Assembly: GCA_041660815.1 (NCBI GenBank)
Contig: JBAZVN010000006.1
Span: forward strand, 124,001 to 188,000
Length of the DNA: 64,000 nt
Direction of reading: 5' to 3'
Source of the DNA: PALSA-1006 sp041660815
GTDB lineage: Bacteria > Pseudomonadota > Gammaproteobacteria > Burkholderiales > Gallionellaceae
Every line of letters begins with the position of its first letter. Position 1 is the first letter of the stretch. Positions 25,452 to 34,421 of this stretch are shown here, piece after piece. Under the pieces are notes generated by a model. That model was given only the letters and a program-made list of their open reading frames with translations, ran no database searches and was not told the DNA's origin. Position numbers and translations under genes: made by a program.

Positions 25452-26329
25452 TGAAGCCGAGTACCGGGAATTTGTTGGTGGGCATTGTTGTTGCCTTGGT
25501 ATTGTTCAGTATGAGCGCGTTTGTCGTCGATCAACGTCAGGTAGCCATCGTTTTCCAGTTGGGTGAAGTGGTGGGGGAGAAGACTGCGCCGGGGCTGTAT
25601 TTTAAAGTTCCGTTGGTGCAAAACGTGCGCTTTTTTGATTCGCGTATTTTGACTTTGGATGGGGATGAACCCGAGCGTTTTATTACTGCTGAAAAGAAAA
25701 ACGTGCTGGTTGACTCGTATGTGAAGTGGCGTATTTCTAATGTAAAGCAGTACTACATTAGTGTGGGCGGAGATGAAGTACGAGCCCAAACTCGTTTGAC
25801 TCAAACTGTGAATGCGGCACTGCGTGAAGAGTTCGGTAAACGTACGATTCATGAAGTGGTCTCCGGGCAGCGCGAAGAGTTGATGCGTATCGTGCAGGAA
25901 AAAACCGATATTGATGCGCGTAAAATTGGCGTGGAAGTATTGGATGTGCGGATTAAACGCGTGGATTTCCCCATGGAAATTAGCGATTCTGTGTATCGCC
26001 GCATGGATGCCGAGCGTAAACGTGTAGCCAATGAATTGCGTGCAACTGGTAACGCCGAGAGTGAAAAGATACGCGCCGATGCGGACAAGCAACGTGAAGT
26101 GACTTTGGCGGAAGCCTATCGGGATGCGCAAAAGCTAAAGGGGGAAGGGGATGCCAAAGCCGCCGCTTTGTACGCTGCGGCGTTTGGGCGCAATTCGGAG
26201 TTTTTCTCTTTCTACCGCAGCATGGAAGCTTATAAGCAGACGTTTAGAAACAAGAGCGATGTAATGGTGCTGGATCCAAGCTCTTCGTTCTTTAAGTATC
26301 TGAAGAGTTCCTCCAGGGGCGGCAAGTAG
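25451..26329 (+). CDS. hflC: FtsH protease modulator HflC
   Basis: 292 residues with an N-terminal membrane anchor (about residues 7-27), an SPFH domain starting near DQRQVAIVFQLGE, and the C-terminal FFSFYRSMEAYKQTF typical of HflC. It is the partner of HflK in the FtsH-associated cage. It is followed 18 bp later by the DUF2065 gene, as in most betaproteobacteria. Confidence 0.96.
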   Translation: MKPSTGNLLVGIVVALVLFSMSAFVVDQRQVAIVFQLGEVVGEKTAPGLYFKVPLVQNVRFFDSRILTLDGDEPERFITAEKKNVLVDSYVKWRISNVKQYYISVGGDEVRAQTRLTQTVNAALREEFGKRTIHEVVSGQREELMRIVQEKTDIDARKIGVEVLDVRIKRVDFPMEISDSVYRRMDAERKRVANELRATGNAESEKIRADADKQREVTLAEAYRDAQKLKGEGDAKAAALYAAAFGRNSEFFSFYRSMEAYKQTFRNKSDVMVLDPSSSFFKYLKSSSRGGK

Positions 26330-26347
26330 TTTTTTAGGTGTCAAACA

Positions 26348-26530
26348 ATGGAATACTGGCTGGCGGCCTTCGGATTAATGCTGGTGCTGGAAGGGATCAT
26401 GCCTTTTTTGTTTCCAAAAGTATGGCGTGAAACCTTGGCAAAATTAGCCCAGTTTCAGGATGGTCAAATGCGTTTTCTGGGTTTGACGTTAATGCTCAGC
26501 GGGCTTTTGCTGATTTATTGGATGAATTAA
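26348..26530 (+). CDS. DUF2065 family small membrane protein (YjeT-like)
   Basis: 60 residues, two hydrophobic helices (about 4-20 and 40-57). The motif LVLEGIMPFLFP and the pattern RETLAKLAQ..D.QMRFLGL.LMLSGL are characteristic of DUF2065. Its function is unknown, but the gene is almost always between hflC and hisZ or purA in this group. Its stop lies 2 bp before the hisZ ATG. Confidence 0.9.
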   Translation: MEYWLAAFGLMLVLEGIMPFLFPKVWRETLAKLAQFQDGQMRFLGLTLMLSGLLLIYWMN

Positions 26531-26532
26531 GA

Positions 26533-27687
26533 ATGCCGAATTGGTTGTTGCCGGAAAATATTCAAGACATGCTGCCGGACGAGGCTTGGCGCATTGAAGA
26601 TATGCGTCGCGATGTGTTGGAGCTATTACGTTTATCAGGCTATCAGTTAGTCTCCCCGCCGTTATTGGAGTATGCCGAATCGCTGCTCATCAACGACAGC
26701 ACAGACATGGATTTGCGCACCTTCAAACTGGTGGATCAACTCAGCGGCCGCACGCTGGCTTTGCGCGCCGACATCACCCCGCAAGTGGCACGGATCGATG
26801 CGCATTTGCTTAATCGTCAAGGCGTTACGCGTCTATGTTATGCGGGCAGCGTTTTGCATACCCAGCCCTCCGGTTTAATGCGCACCCGCGAACCTCTGCA
26901 AATTGGCGCGGAATTGTATGGTCATAGCGGGCTGGAAAGTGATCTGGAAATCCAAAACTTAATGTTGCAATCTTTGGCATTGCTGGGTATTCGGGGCGTA
27001 CATCTGGATTTGGGGCATGTGGCAGTATTTCGCGCATTGCTCAAAGGAATTGAAATAAGTGATGACTTGGAGTCGGCGCTGTTCGGTGCACTGCAAAGTA
27101 AAGATGTGCCGAGTCTGAAAAGTCTGGTGAAGGGCTTGCCGGCATCGACACAACAGGCGTTACTGGCTTTACCTGAATTATATGGCGGAGTTGAGGTGTT
27201 GCAGCGTGCGCGCAAAGTGCTGCCGAATACACCCGAATTAATTACTGCTTTGGATGAGTTGCAGCGTGCCGCAATTCAGCTGCAACCGTTGGCGCAAAAC
27301 ATCGGTATTGATCTGGCTGAATTGCGCGGCTACCACTATCACAGCGGCATGGTGTTTGCGGCGTATCACTCGGGCAGTCATGATGCAATTGCGCTTGGGG
27401 GCCGATACGATGATGTGGGTAAAAGTTTTGGTCGTGCGCGTCCTGCCACCGGCTTCAGCATGGATTTACGTCAATTACATAGCCTGTTGATTAAAAAAGA
27501 TAAAATAAATGGCATCCTCGCTCCGTTTTTGAGTGATGAGGCTTTGGATGGTGCCATTGCAAAATTACGTTCACAAGGTCATGTAGTGGTAGTTGATCTT
27601 TTGTCTGATCCCGCCTATCGCGCTGAATTGGAGTGTGACCGTGAGCTGGTATTGCGTGACGGTGCCTGGATTGTAGAAAAAATTTAA
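26533..27687 (+). CDS. hisZ: ATP phosphoribosyltransferase regulatory subunit
   Basis: 384 residues from ATG 26533 (a TTG 15 bp upstream also stays in frame, but the ATG follows directly after the DUF2065 stop and matches the family start MPNWLLPENIQD). The protein is a class II aminoacyl-tRNA-synthetase paralogue of HisRS, with RADITPQVARIDAH (motif 2 region) but without tRNA charging function. With the short form of HisG it forms the first enzyme of histidine synthesis. The catalytic partner hisG is not in the window. Confidence 0.94.
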   Translation: MPNWLLPENIQDMLPDEAWRIEDMRRDVLELLRLSGYQLVSPPLLEYAESLLINDSTDMDLRTFKLVDQLSGRTLALRADITPQVARIDAHLLNRQGVTRLCYAGSVLHTQPSGLMRTREPLQIGAELYGHSGLESDLEIQNLMLQSLALLGIRGVHLDLGHVAVFRALLKGIEISDDLESALFGALQSKDVPSLKSLVKGLPASTQQALLALPELYGGVEVLQRARKVLPNTPELITALDELQRAAIQLQPLAQNIGIDLAELRGYHYHSGMVFAAYHSGSHDAIALGGRYDDVGKSFGRARPATGFSMDLRQLHSLLIKKDKINGILAPFLSDEALDGAIAKLRSQGHVVVVDLLSDPAYRAELECDRELVLRDGAWIVEKI

Positions 27688-27690
27688 TCA

Positions 27691-27709
27691 AGGGCGCCTC
27701 TAAAAAATT
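27691..27709. repeat. Gene-tail motif, copy 1
   Basis: The sequence AGGGCGCCTCTAAAAAATT begins 3 bp after the hisZ stop. A near-identical motif follows the lptG stop (35901-35918, opposite strand), in the same orientation relative to its gene. It looks like a dispersed intergenic repeat end. Confidence 0.4.
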
Positions 27710-27779
27710 AAAGGTGAGGCGGGAGCGATTATTTGCCCGCGCGCTTGTCGGTTCGGGTTCAATATTGTGTTAGGAATGA

Positions 27780-29102
27780 ATGATGTCTAAGTCAAAAAAT
27801 GTGGTGGTAATCGGAACTCAATGGGGCGACGAAGGTAAGGGCAAAATTGTCGATTGGTTGACCGATCATTCGCAGGGCGTGGTGCGCTTTCAAGGCGGGC
27901 ATAACGCCGGGCACACGCTGGTTATAAACGGAGAAAAAACGGTTTTGCATCTTATCCCTTCCGGCATCTTGCGTGAACATGTGATGTGCTACATCGGCAA
28001 TGGCGTGGTGTTGTCTCCTGCTGCCTTATTGAAGGAAATGGATAAGCTGGCAGAGGCGGGTATCAAGGTGTATGAGCGACTGCGCATCTCTGAAGCTTGC
28101 CCATTGATTTTGCCCTATCACGAAGCTGTGGATAAAGCGCGTGAAATCGCCAAAGGTGCGGGAAAAATTGGCACTACAGGACGCGGCATTGGCCCGGCCT
28201 ATGAGGATAAAGTGGCGCGTCGGGCGATTCGTTTACAGGATTTATTTTTCCGTGAACGCTTTGCGGCCAAGTTGGGCGAAGTGTTGGACTTTCACAACTT
28301 TGTTTTGAAGAACTATTTTAATGCGCCAACAGTGGATTTTCAAAAAACGCTGGACGATGCGCTGGCTCTGGCAGAGCGCATTAAGCCGCTGGTAATGGAT
28401 GTGCCGCGCGCATTGTATGAAGCAAATAAAGCCGGTCAGAATTTATTATTTGAAGGCGCGCAGGGTACTCTTCTGGATATCGATCATGGCACCTATCCGT
28501 TTGTTACCTCAAGTAATTGTATTTCCGGTGCGGCATGCGCGGGAGCCGGGGTCGGCCCGCAGACCTTGAATTATGTGCTGGGCATCACCAAGGCGTATAC
28601 CACACGGGTGGGTTCAGGCCCCTTCCCAACCGAACTGTATGACGCTGAAGAAAAACAAGACCCGGTTGGTAAACACTTGGCTGATAAAGGCCATGAATTC
28701 GGTTCCACCACCGGTCGCGCGCGCCGATGCGGTTGGTTTGATGCGGCCGCACTTAAGCGTTCTATACAAATTAACGGGGTATCCGGTTTGTGCGTGACTA
28801 AACTGGATGTCATGGATGGCATGGAAATAGTGCGCATCGGTGTGGGTTATAACATCAATGGCCAATATAGCGATATTCTTCCAGTAGGTGCAGAGTCACT
28901 CACCGGATGCGAGCCGGTGTATGAAGATATGCCCGGCTGGACGGGAAGTACCGTGGGCGTTAAACGCTATGAAGATCTGCCGTTGCAAGCCAGAAATTAT
29001 CTGCAACGCATTGCGCAAATTTGTGAAGTACCGGTCGACATGGTTTCCACCGGACCGGATCGCGATGAAACGATAGTATTGCGTCACCCGTTTGAAGTTT
29101 AA
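27780..29102 (+). CDS. purA: Adenylosuccinate synthetase
   Basis: 440 residues (one less if the second ATG, 27783, which has better spacing from AGGA, is used). It makes adenylosuccinate from IMP, aspartate and GTP, the first committed step to AMP. The N-terminal GTQWGDEGKGK motif with catalytic Asp and the GHNAGHT motif are complete, as are TTGRGIGPAYEDK and the GTP-binding C-terminal part (NYLQRIAQ). It follows hisZ after 92 bp. A strong hairpin with T tract lies 29 bp past the stop. Confidence 0.97.
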   Translation: MMSKSKNVVVIGTQWGDEGKGKIVDWLTDHSQGVVRFQGGHNAGHTLVINGEKTVLHLIPSGILREHVMCYIGNGVVLSPAALLKEMDKLAEAGIKVYERLRISEACPLILPYHEAVDKAREIAKGAGKIGTTGRGIGPAYEDKVARRAIRLQDLFFRERFAAKLGEVLDFHNFVLKNYFNAPTVDFQKTLDDALALAERIKPLVMDVPRALYEANKAGQNLLFEGAQGTLLDIDHGTYPFVTSSNCISGAACAGAGVGPQTLNYVLGITKAYTTRVGSGPFPTELYDAEEKQDPVGKHLADKGHEFGSTTGRARRCGWFDAAALKRSIQINGVSGLCVTKLDVMDGMEIVRIGVGYNINGQYSDILPVGAESLTGCEPVYEDMPGWTGSTVGVKRYEDLPLQARNYLQRIAQICEVPVDMVSTGPDRDETIVLRHPFEV

Positions 29103-29131
29103 ATATCACCGTCAAAAAATTCCAATATATT

Positions 29132-29175
29132 AAAAATGGGTGCCGCTAAGTTACGACTTTACGGCACCCATTTTT
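29132..29175 (+). terminator. Hairpin terminator of purA overlapping the start of the next gene
   Basis: Fourteen-base perfect arms (29132-29145, AAAAATGGGTGCCG, and 29162-29175, CGGCACCCATTTTT) enclose a 16-base loop, and the 3' arm ends in five T residues. It is placed correctly to terminate purA, but the left arm contains the ATG (29136) of the glutaredoxin-like gene. Confidence 0.7.
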
Positions 29176-29372
29176 GTCATTTGTGCCATGACGCAGAATT
29201 GATTTTGCATGAGGCTGGTATCCTGTTCGTGTATGTTGATATTACCGACGATGACGTGCTGATAGACCGCTATGCGCAACAAGTGCCGGTCCTACAGAGA
29301 GTAGATACCGGCACTGAGTTAGGATGGCCATTTGATGTTGCGCAGGTTATATCGCTGTGCAAATCAGTGTAA
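29136..29372 (+). CDS. Glutaredoxin-like small protein
   Basis: 78 residues with a thioredoxin-fold start, LRLYGTHFCHLCHDAE, containing a CHLC redox pair at about residues 14-17, and the cis-Pro region VPVL followed by GWPFD. These features match the glutaredoxin 2-like / DUF836 family of thiol-disulfide proteins. No Shine-Dalgarno sequence precedes the ATG, no other start is available in frame, and the start is buried in the hairpin of the preceding feature. Expression may therefore be low or conditional, or initiated on a leaderless transcript. It is convergent with pssA, with 2 bp between the stops. Confidence 0.8.
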   Translation: MGAAKLRLYGTHFCHLCHDAELILHEAGILFVYVDITDDDVLIDRYAQQVPVLQRVDTGTELGWPFDVAQVISLCKSV

Positions 29373-29374
29373 AG

Positions 29375-30130
29375 CTAGGGTAGGGGTGGCGTAACCGGTT
29401 TGCGCAGGTTGATCAGCCATGCAATATAGCCGGAAAGCGCGTAGCCCAAGAAGAGGAAGAACAGCACACCCGGCGGGTAGCTTGAAATAAGCATGAAGAA
29501 TAAAGCCAGTATCAGAATGGCGACAAATGGCACACTTTTACGCATGTTGAAATCTTTAAAACTATAGAAGCGCACATTGCTGACCATACTTAAGCCGGCG
29601 AACACCGTGATTGCCACAGCATACCAACGCAAATCTGTGCCGCTAAATCCATAATCACCCATTACCCAAACGAAGCCCGCTACCAATGCAGCAGCAGCCG
29701 GGCTGGGTAAGCCCTGAAAATAGCGCTTGTCGACAATATCAATATTGGTGTTAAAGCGCGCCAAGCGGAGTGCTGTACCAACGCAATAAATAAAAGCAGC
29801 AAACCAGCCAATTTTTCCGAGTCCGCGAAATGCCCATTCGTACATCAACAAGGCAGGGGCGACACCAAATGAAACCATGTCGGATAGGCTGTCGTATTCC
29901 GCACCAAATTCGCTTTGGGTGTGGGTCAATCTAGCCACACGGCCATCCAGGCCGTCCAAAATCATGGCGATAAAAATTGCAACTGCGGCGTATTCAAACT
30001 TGCTGTTCATCGCTTGCACGATGGCAAAAAAACCCGCAAACAATGCGCCCGTGGTAAATAGATTAGGCAGCAGATAAATGCTGCGACTGCGGAGATCCAG
30101 CGGGGTTTTGCGTTTGTTTAAATCGCTCAT
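29375..30130 (-). CDS. pssA: CDP-diacylglycerol--serine O-phosphatidyltransferase
   Basis: 251 residues from ATG 30128-30130 (the frame is open 18 codons further but inside psd). The CDP-alcohol phosphotransferase signature D-G-x2-A-R-x8-G-x3-D-x3-D is present as DGLDGRVARLTHTQSEFGAEYDSLSD across two lines of helices, in an otherwise hydrophobic protein of about eight helices. It makes phosphatidylserine from CDP-diacylglycerol and serine, which Psd then decarboxylates. It overlaps nothing but starts 7 bp after the psd stop. Confidence 0.95.
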   Translation of the reverse strand: MSDLNKRKTPLDLRSRSIYLLPNLFTTGALFAGFFAIVQAMNSKFEYAAVAIFIAMILDGLDGRVARLTHTQSEFGAEYDSLSDMVSFGVAPALLMYEWAFRGLGKIGWFAAFIYCVGTALRLARFNTNIDIVDKRYFQGLPSPAAAALVAGFVWVMGDYGFSGTDLRWYAVAITVFAGLSMVSNVRFYSFKDFNMRKSVPFVAILILALFFMLISSYPPGVLFFLFLGYALSGYIAWLINLRKPVTPPLP

Positions 30131-30137
30131 AGTGACT

Positions 30138-30776
30138 TTATAGTTGCGCCAAAATTGTTTCGGTAGCGGATACTTTATCACCAATACTTACCTTGACGGT
30201 AGCCGTTAGCGGCAGATACACATCCACGCGGGAACCAAAGCGGATGAAGCCGTAACGTTGACCGCGGGACAATATATCGCCAGCTTTTACGTAGCACAGA
30301 ATCCGTCTGGCAATTAAGCCGGCCACCTGTACGAAAGTGACAGTTTGACCATCGGAAGTCTGCAGTACCACAGCATTGCGTTCATTATCGGTGGAAGCTT
30401 TATCCAAATCGGCATTTACAAATTTACCCGGGAAATATTGCACTTTTTGTATCGTGCCATCAACCGGACTGCGATTTGAGTGCACGTTAAATACATTCAT
30501 AAATACGCTGACCAAAATGGCCTCGCGTTGCCCGTATGGGTCTTGAATACGTTCCACTTTAATAACTCGGCCATCGGCAGGTGAGAGCACTGCGCCAGCT
30601 TGTTGGGGAATTTCGCGCGCAGGATCGCGGAAGAATTGCAAGATAAAGATGAAAATGATCCAAAATGGAATCGACCAAGTGATGCACCAGGCAGTAACAC
30701 CAGCGGCAACCACAAATGAAATCGCCAGAAACGGCCAGCCCTCGCGGGCGATGATGGGATGCGGATATGGGTTCAT
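30138..30776 (-). CDS. psd: Phosphatidylserine decarboxylase proenzyme (short form)
   Basis: 212 residues, the short Psd-A-like form. Two N-terminal helices (about residues 16-45) anchor it to the membrane. Catalytic residues include the SPADGRV and HSNRSPVDG motifs and the C-terminal self-cleavage site RFGSRVD, where the Ser becomes the pyruvoyl group of the small subunit. It produces phosphatidylethanolamine. It lies between ilvC and pssA on the same strand, a common betaproteobacterial order. Confidence 0.95.
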   Translation of the reverse strand: MNPYPHPIIAREGWPFLAISFVVAAGVTAWCITWSIPFWIIFIFILQFFRDPAREIPQQAGAVLSPADGRVIKVERIQDPYGQREAILVSVFMNVFNVHSNRSPVDGTIQKVQYFPGKFVNADLDKASTDNERNAVVLQTSDGQTVTFVQVAGLIARRILCYVKAGDILSRGQRYGFIRFGSRVDVYLPLTATVKVSIGDKVSATETILAQL

Positions 30777-30783
30777 ATTTTTG

Positions 30784-30869
30784 GAGAAAGTAAAGGTGAA
30801 AGGGAGAAGGGGAAAGAGTGGGGAAAGATGGGTCTTTTGCCCATTCTCCCTTAACCCTTCCCCCTTCCC
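30784..30869. repeat. Polypurine / polypyrimidine imperfect inverted repeat
   Basis: About 48 bases of nearly pure purine (30784-30832, including AAAGGGAGAAGGGGAAAGAG) are followed after TCTTTTG by about 30 bases of pyrimidine (30840-30869). The inner part, ATGGG..CCCAT, pairs exactly. It separates psd from ilvC and could act as a transcription terminator or spacer on the minus strand. Confidence 0.5.
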
Positions 30870-30876
30870 GTATTGT

Positions 30877-31893
30877 TTAGTTCTTTGATTGATCGACCAA
30901 TTTGTTTTTGCTGATCCAAGGCATCATGGCGCGCAGTTGACCACCGACCACTTCAATTGGATGTTCGGCATTCAAGCGGCGACGTGCAGTCATTTCCGGA
31001 TAGTTGGTGCGACCTTCCAGAATGAACTGTTTAGCGTAGGAACCGTTCTGAATATTTTTCAGGCATTCCTTCATCGCGGCACGCGCCTGATCGGCAATAA
31101 CACGGTGACCGGTTACATATTCACCGTATTCCGCGTTGTTGGAAATTGAATAGTTCATGTTGGCGATGCCGCCTTCGTACATCAGGTCAACAATCAATTT
31201 CAATTCATGCAGACATTCAAAGTAAGCCATCTCGGGTGCGTAGCCTGCTTCGGTCAGGGTTTCAAAACCGGCTTTAACCAGTTCCACAGCTCCACCGCAT
31301 AACACGGCTTGTTCGCCGAACAGGTCGGTCTCGGTTTCTTCACGGAAGTTGGTTTCAATCACGCCACCTTTAGTACCACCGTTGGCCGCAGCGTAAGACA
31401 GCGCGATATCTTTTGCCTTGCCACTCTTGTCTTGATAAACCGCAATGAGCGTGGGAACGCCGCCGCCTTTGAGGTATTCAGAACGCACTGTGTGGCCCGG
31501 GCCTTTTGGCGCAATCATGATGACGTCGATGTCTGCGCGTGGCACAACCTGGTTGTAATGCACGTTAAAGCCGTGTGCAAAGGCGAGTGCTGCACCTGCC
31601 TTAATGTTGGGTGCAACTTCATTGTTGTACACATCGGGGATGTTTTCGTCGGGCAGCAACATCATCACGACATCGGCGTTTTTAACAGCTTCGGCAACTT
31701 CGGAAACCTTAATGCCCGCAGCTTCAACCTTTTTCCAGGAAGCGCCATTTTTGCGCAAACCGACGGTTACATTCACGCCGGATTCTTTTAGATTTTGCGC
31801 ATGTGCGTGGCCCTGTGAACCGTAACCGATGATGGTTACCTGCTTGCCTTTGATTAGGGATAAGTCTGCATCTTTGTCGTAATAAACTTTCAT
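30877..31893 (-). CDS. ilvC: Ketol-acid reductoisomerase (NADP+)
   Basis: 338 residues, class I (short) form. The N-terminal Rossmann motif is GYGSQGHAHAQNL (about residues 24-36) and the C-terminal knotted domain keeps the metal ligands in the DLFGEQAVLCGG and CLHELKLIVDLMYE segments. It converts acetolactate to the dihydroxy acid in valine, leucine and isoleucine synthesis. It follows ilvN by 36 bp in an ilvB-ilvN-ilvC operon. Confidence 0.97.
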   Translation of the reverse strand: MKVYYDKDADLSLIKGKQVTIIGYGSQGHAHAQNLKESGVNVTVGLRKNGASWKKVEAAGIKVSEVAEAVKNADVVMMLLPDENIPDVYNNEVAPNIKAGAALAFAHGFNVHYNQVVPRADIDVIMIAPKGPGHTVRSEYLKGGGVPTLIAVYQDKSGKAKDIALSYAAANGGTKGGVIETNFREETETDLFGEQAVLCGGAVELVKAGFETLTEAGYAPEMAYFECLHELKLIVDLMYEGGIANMNYSISNNAEYGEYVTGHRVIADQARAAMKECLKNIQNGSYAKQFILEGRTNYPEMTARRRLNAEHPIEVVGGQLRAMMPWISKNKLVDQSKN

Positions 31894-31929
31894 GTTGGCC
31901 TCTTTTGTGAAAAATAAAAAATTTTGTAA

Positions 31930-32421
31930 TTAAAGCTTCAAAATCCGATCGCCGCGACCGATTCCGGATGAGCCCGTGCGTACGGTTTCAAGAATTAAAT
32001 TGCGGTCTATCGCGTGCAAAAAACTATCCAGCTTGGAGCCGGTACCGGTCAGTTCAATGGTGTAGGTTTTGTCGGAAACGTCGATTATACGGCCACGGTA
32101 GATGTCTGCCATACGTTTAATTTCTTCACGGGCTTCTCCCAGCGCGCGCAATTTTACCAGCATTAATTCGCGTTCCAGATGATCGCCATCGCTTAAGTCC
32201 ATTACCGCAACGACATCCACCAGTTTGTTTAATTGCTTTTGAATTTGTTCGATGATGGCATCCGAACCGCGTGTCACGATGGTCATGCGCGACATTGTTT
32301 CATCTTCGGTCGGTGCTACGGTTAATGACTCAATGTTATAACCGCGTGCCGAAAATAAGCCGGCCACGCGCGACAATGCACCGGCCTCGTTTTCCATGAG
32401 CAGGGAAATGATATGACGCAT
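31930..32421 (-). CDS. ilvN: Acetolactate synthase small (regulatory) subunit
   Basis: 163 residues. An ACT domain (about residues 3-77) with MENEAGALSRVAGLFSARGYNIESLTV is the valine-binding regulatory part, followed by the typical C-terminal ALS_ss_C domain. It gives feedback control to the catalytic subunit. Its ATG shares one base with the ilvB stop. The symbol ilvH is equally used for this subunit. Confidence 0.96.
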   Translation of the reverse strand: MRHIISLLMENEAGALSRVAGLFSARGYNIESLTVAPTEDETMSRMTIVTRGSDAIIEQIQKQLNKLVDVVAVMDLSDGDHLERELMLVKLRALGEAREEIKRMADIYRGRIIDVSDKTYTIELTGTGSKLDSFLHAIDRNLILETVRTGSSGIGRGDRILKL

Positions 32422-34127
32422 TACAGATCCTCCGCCAAGATAACTTCAGACAAGCCCTTGCCACCGGGCACCATGGGGAATACGTTTTCAGTCGGGTCGG
32501 TGCGGAAATCCAGGAATACCAGATCATCCTTGCGCGCAAAGGCTTCGCGCAACGCGCCTTCCACATCCGATGGTTTATCCACGCGAATGCCAACGTGACC
32601 ATACGCCTCCGCCAATTTGACGAAATCCGGCAAGGCATCCATATAAGATTCCGAATATCTATTGCCGTGGAAAAATTCCTGCCACTGACGCACCATGCCC
32701 AGATAACGATTATTGAGTGCGATCACCTTAATGGGCAGGCGGAACTGTTTGCAGGTAGAGAGTTCCTGAATATTCATCTGAATGCTGCCTTCACCCGTAA
32801 CACAGGCGACTTGGGCACCCGGATGCGCAAGTTGTACGCCCATAGCCGCAGGTAAGCCAAAGCCCATCGTCCCCAGTCCACCGGAATTGATCCAGCGGCG
32901 CGGCTGGTCGAATTTGTAATATTGCGAAGCCCACATTTGATGCTGTCCCACATCAGAGGTGATAAACGCGTCGCCATGGGTAATTTCATACAGCTTTTCA
33001 ATGACATACTGAGGTTTGATAACTTCATCAGAATACTTGTAAGTCAAGGACTTGCGACTACGCCAGTCTTCAATTTGTTTCCACCACGCGGCAGAAGTAG
33101 CGGCATCCGGTTTTTGTTTGCTGCTATGCAACACCGTTAGCAATTCACCCAGTACCGTTGCGACATCGCCCACGATAGGCACATCAACTTTTACCCGCTT
33201 GGAGATTGAAGCAGGATCAATGTCGATATGAATAATTTTGCGCGGGATAGAGCCGAAATGCGCCACATTGCCAATGACTCGATCATCAAAACGTGCGCCC
33301 ACGGCCAGCAAGACGTCGCAATTATGCATGCCCATATTGGCCTCGTAGGTGCCATGCATGCCCAGCATGCCCACAAATTGTTTATCGGTGGAGGGATAGC
33401 CGCCTAACCCCATCAACGTGTTGGTACAGGGAGCGCCCAACAGGCGTACCAGTTCGGTGAGCTGCTTCGATGCGTCCGCAAGAATAACTCCGCCCCCGGC
33501 ATAAATCATGGGGCGCTTGGCTTCAATCAGCAATTGCGCGGCACGTTTGATTTGTCCCACATCCCCATTTTTTTCCGGGTTATAGGAACGAATGCTTACG
33601 CTGGCTGGATAACTGAACTCGGCTTTTTGATTGGAGACATCTTTGGGGATATCCACCAGCACCGGGCCGGGGCGGCCGCTCTTGGCCAAAAAGAAGGCTT
33701 TTTTCAGCGTGCTTGCGATATCTTTGGCATCTTTCACCAAAAAGTTGTGCTTTACACAGGGGCGGGTAATGCCCACCGCATCAACTTCCTGAAAGGCATC
33801 TTCACCGATAAAACTGGTGGGTACTTGACCGCTAATCACCACCATGGGAATAGAATCCAAATAAGCCGTGGCAATTCCCGTCACTGCATTGGTGACACCG
33901 GGGCCCGAGGTGACCAGTGCAACGCCCACTTTGTCGGTAGAGCGTGAATAACCGTCTGCGGCATGCACGGCAGCTTGTTCGTGGCGCACTAATACATGCT
34001 TGATCTGATCCTGATTGAACAGCGCATCGTAAATAAATAAGACGGCACCGCCCGGATATCCGAAAACGTATTCGACTCCTTCTTCCTGTAAACAGCGGAT
34101 GGCAATTTCTGCGCCTGTCAATTCCAT
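32421..34127 (-). CDS. ilvB: Acetolactate synthase large (catalytic) subunit
   Basis: 568 residues, thiamine-diphosphate and FAD dependent. Features are the N-terminal pyrimidine-binding region with VRHEQAAVHAADGYSR (catalytic Glu), the FAD-binding middle domain (LLAVGARFDDRV), and the C-terminal ThDP motif GEGSIQMNIQELST. It condenses two pyruvates, or pyruvate with 2-oxobutyrate, at the start of branched-chain amino-acid synthesis. It is the first gene of the ilv operon, divergent from the sigma-factor gene. The name ilvI is also used for such subunits. Confidence 0.96.
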   Translation of the reverse strand: MELTGAEIAIRCLQEEGVEYVFGYPGGAVLFIYDALFNQDQIKHVLVRHEQAAVHAADGYSRSTDKVGVALVTSGPGVTNAVTGIATAYLDSIPMVVISGQVPTSFIGEDAFQEVDAVGITRPCVKHNFLVKDAKDIASTLKKAFFLAKSGRPGPVLVDIPKDVSNQKAEFSYPASVSIRSYNPEKNGDVGQIKRAAQLLIEAKRPMIYAGGGVILADASKQLTELVRLLGAPCTNTLMGLGGYPSTDKQFVGMLGMHGTYEANMGMHNCDVLLAVGARFDDRVIGNVAHFGSIPRKIIHIDIDPASISKRVKVDVPIVGDVATVLGELLTVLHSSKQKPDAATSAAWWKQIEDWRSRKSLTYKYSDEVIKPQYVIEKLYEITHGDAFITSDVGQHQMWASQYYKFDQPRRWINSGGLGTMGFGLPAAMGVQLAHPGAQVACVTGEGSIQMNIQELSTCKQFRLPIKVIALNNRYLGMVRQWQEFFHGNRYSESYMDALPDFVKLAEAYGHVGIRVDKPSDVEGALREAFARKDDLVFLDFRTDPTENVFPMVPGGKGLSEVILAEDL

Positions 34128-34212
34128 ATCAAAACCCTAGATGGCAATAAATTATAAGACCGCGCAAGATAAAGGCTGGCAGCATTTTGGTCAACCCCTA
34201 GCGTGCCTGATT

Positions 34213-34241
34213 TTGAAAAAGATTTAATATTTAAGTGTATT
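34213..34241 (+). promoter_or_regulatory. Possible sigma-70 promoter of the sigma-factor operon
   Basis: TTGAAA (34213-34218) and TGTATT (34236-34241) are separated by 17 bases in an AT-rich stretch of the ilvB / sigma-factor divergent region. The -10 element is weak (4 of 6 consensus bases). Confidence 0.3.
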
Positions 34242-34421
34242 TTGCTACCATGAAAATTGAAGTTTTGGTTGTGGACGGAGCAAATTTGGTTTCACATGCC
34301 AGTGATTTGGCGAAGCAGCAGGTAAAGCCGGTAATTTTTATGGGCGGGTGTTTATGATTTTTTCTTGTTTATTGCTTTGCGCGACATTTTGCGGATATTT
34401 CTGCCCGGGGGAGTATTTCAG

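Noticed and set aside
25295..26131. 278-codon frame opposite hflC and the end of hflK
   Set aside because: hflK and hflC are unmistakable and overlap it; the antisense translation is His/Phe-rich noise.
34250..34357. 35-codon frame MKIEVLVVDGAN... upstream of the sigma factor
   Set aside because: No ribosome-binding site, no known homology, and the predicted transcript start would lie at its ATG; kept only as a possible leaderless peptide.
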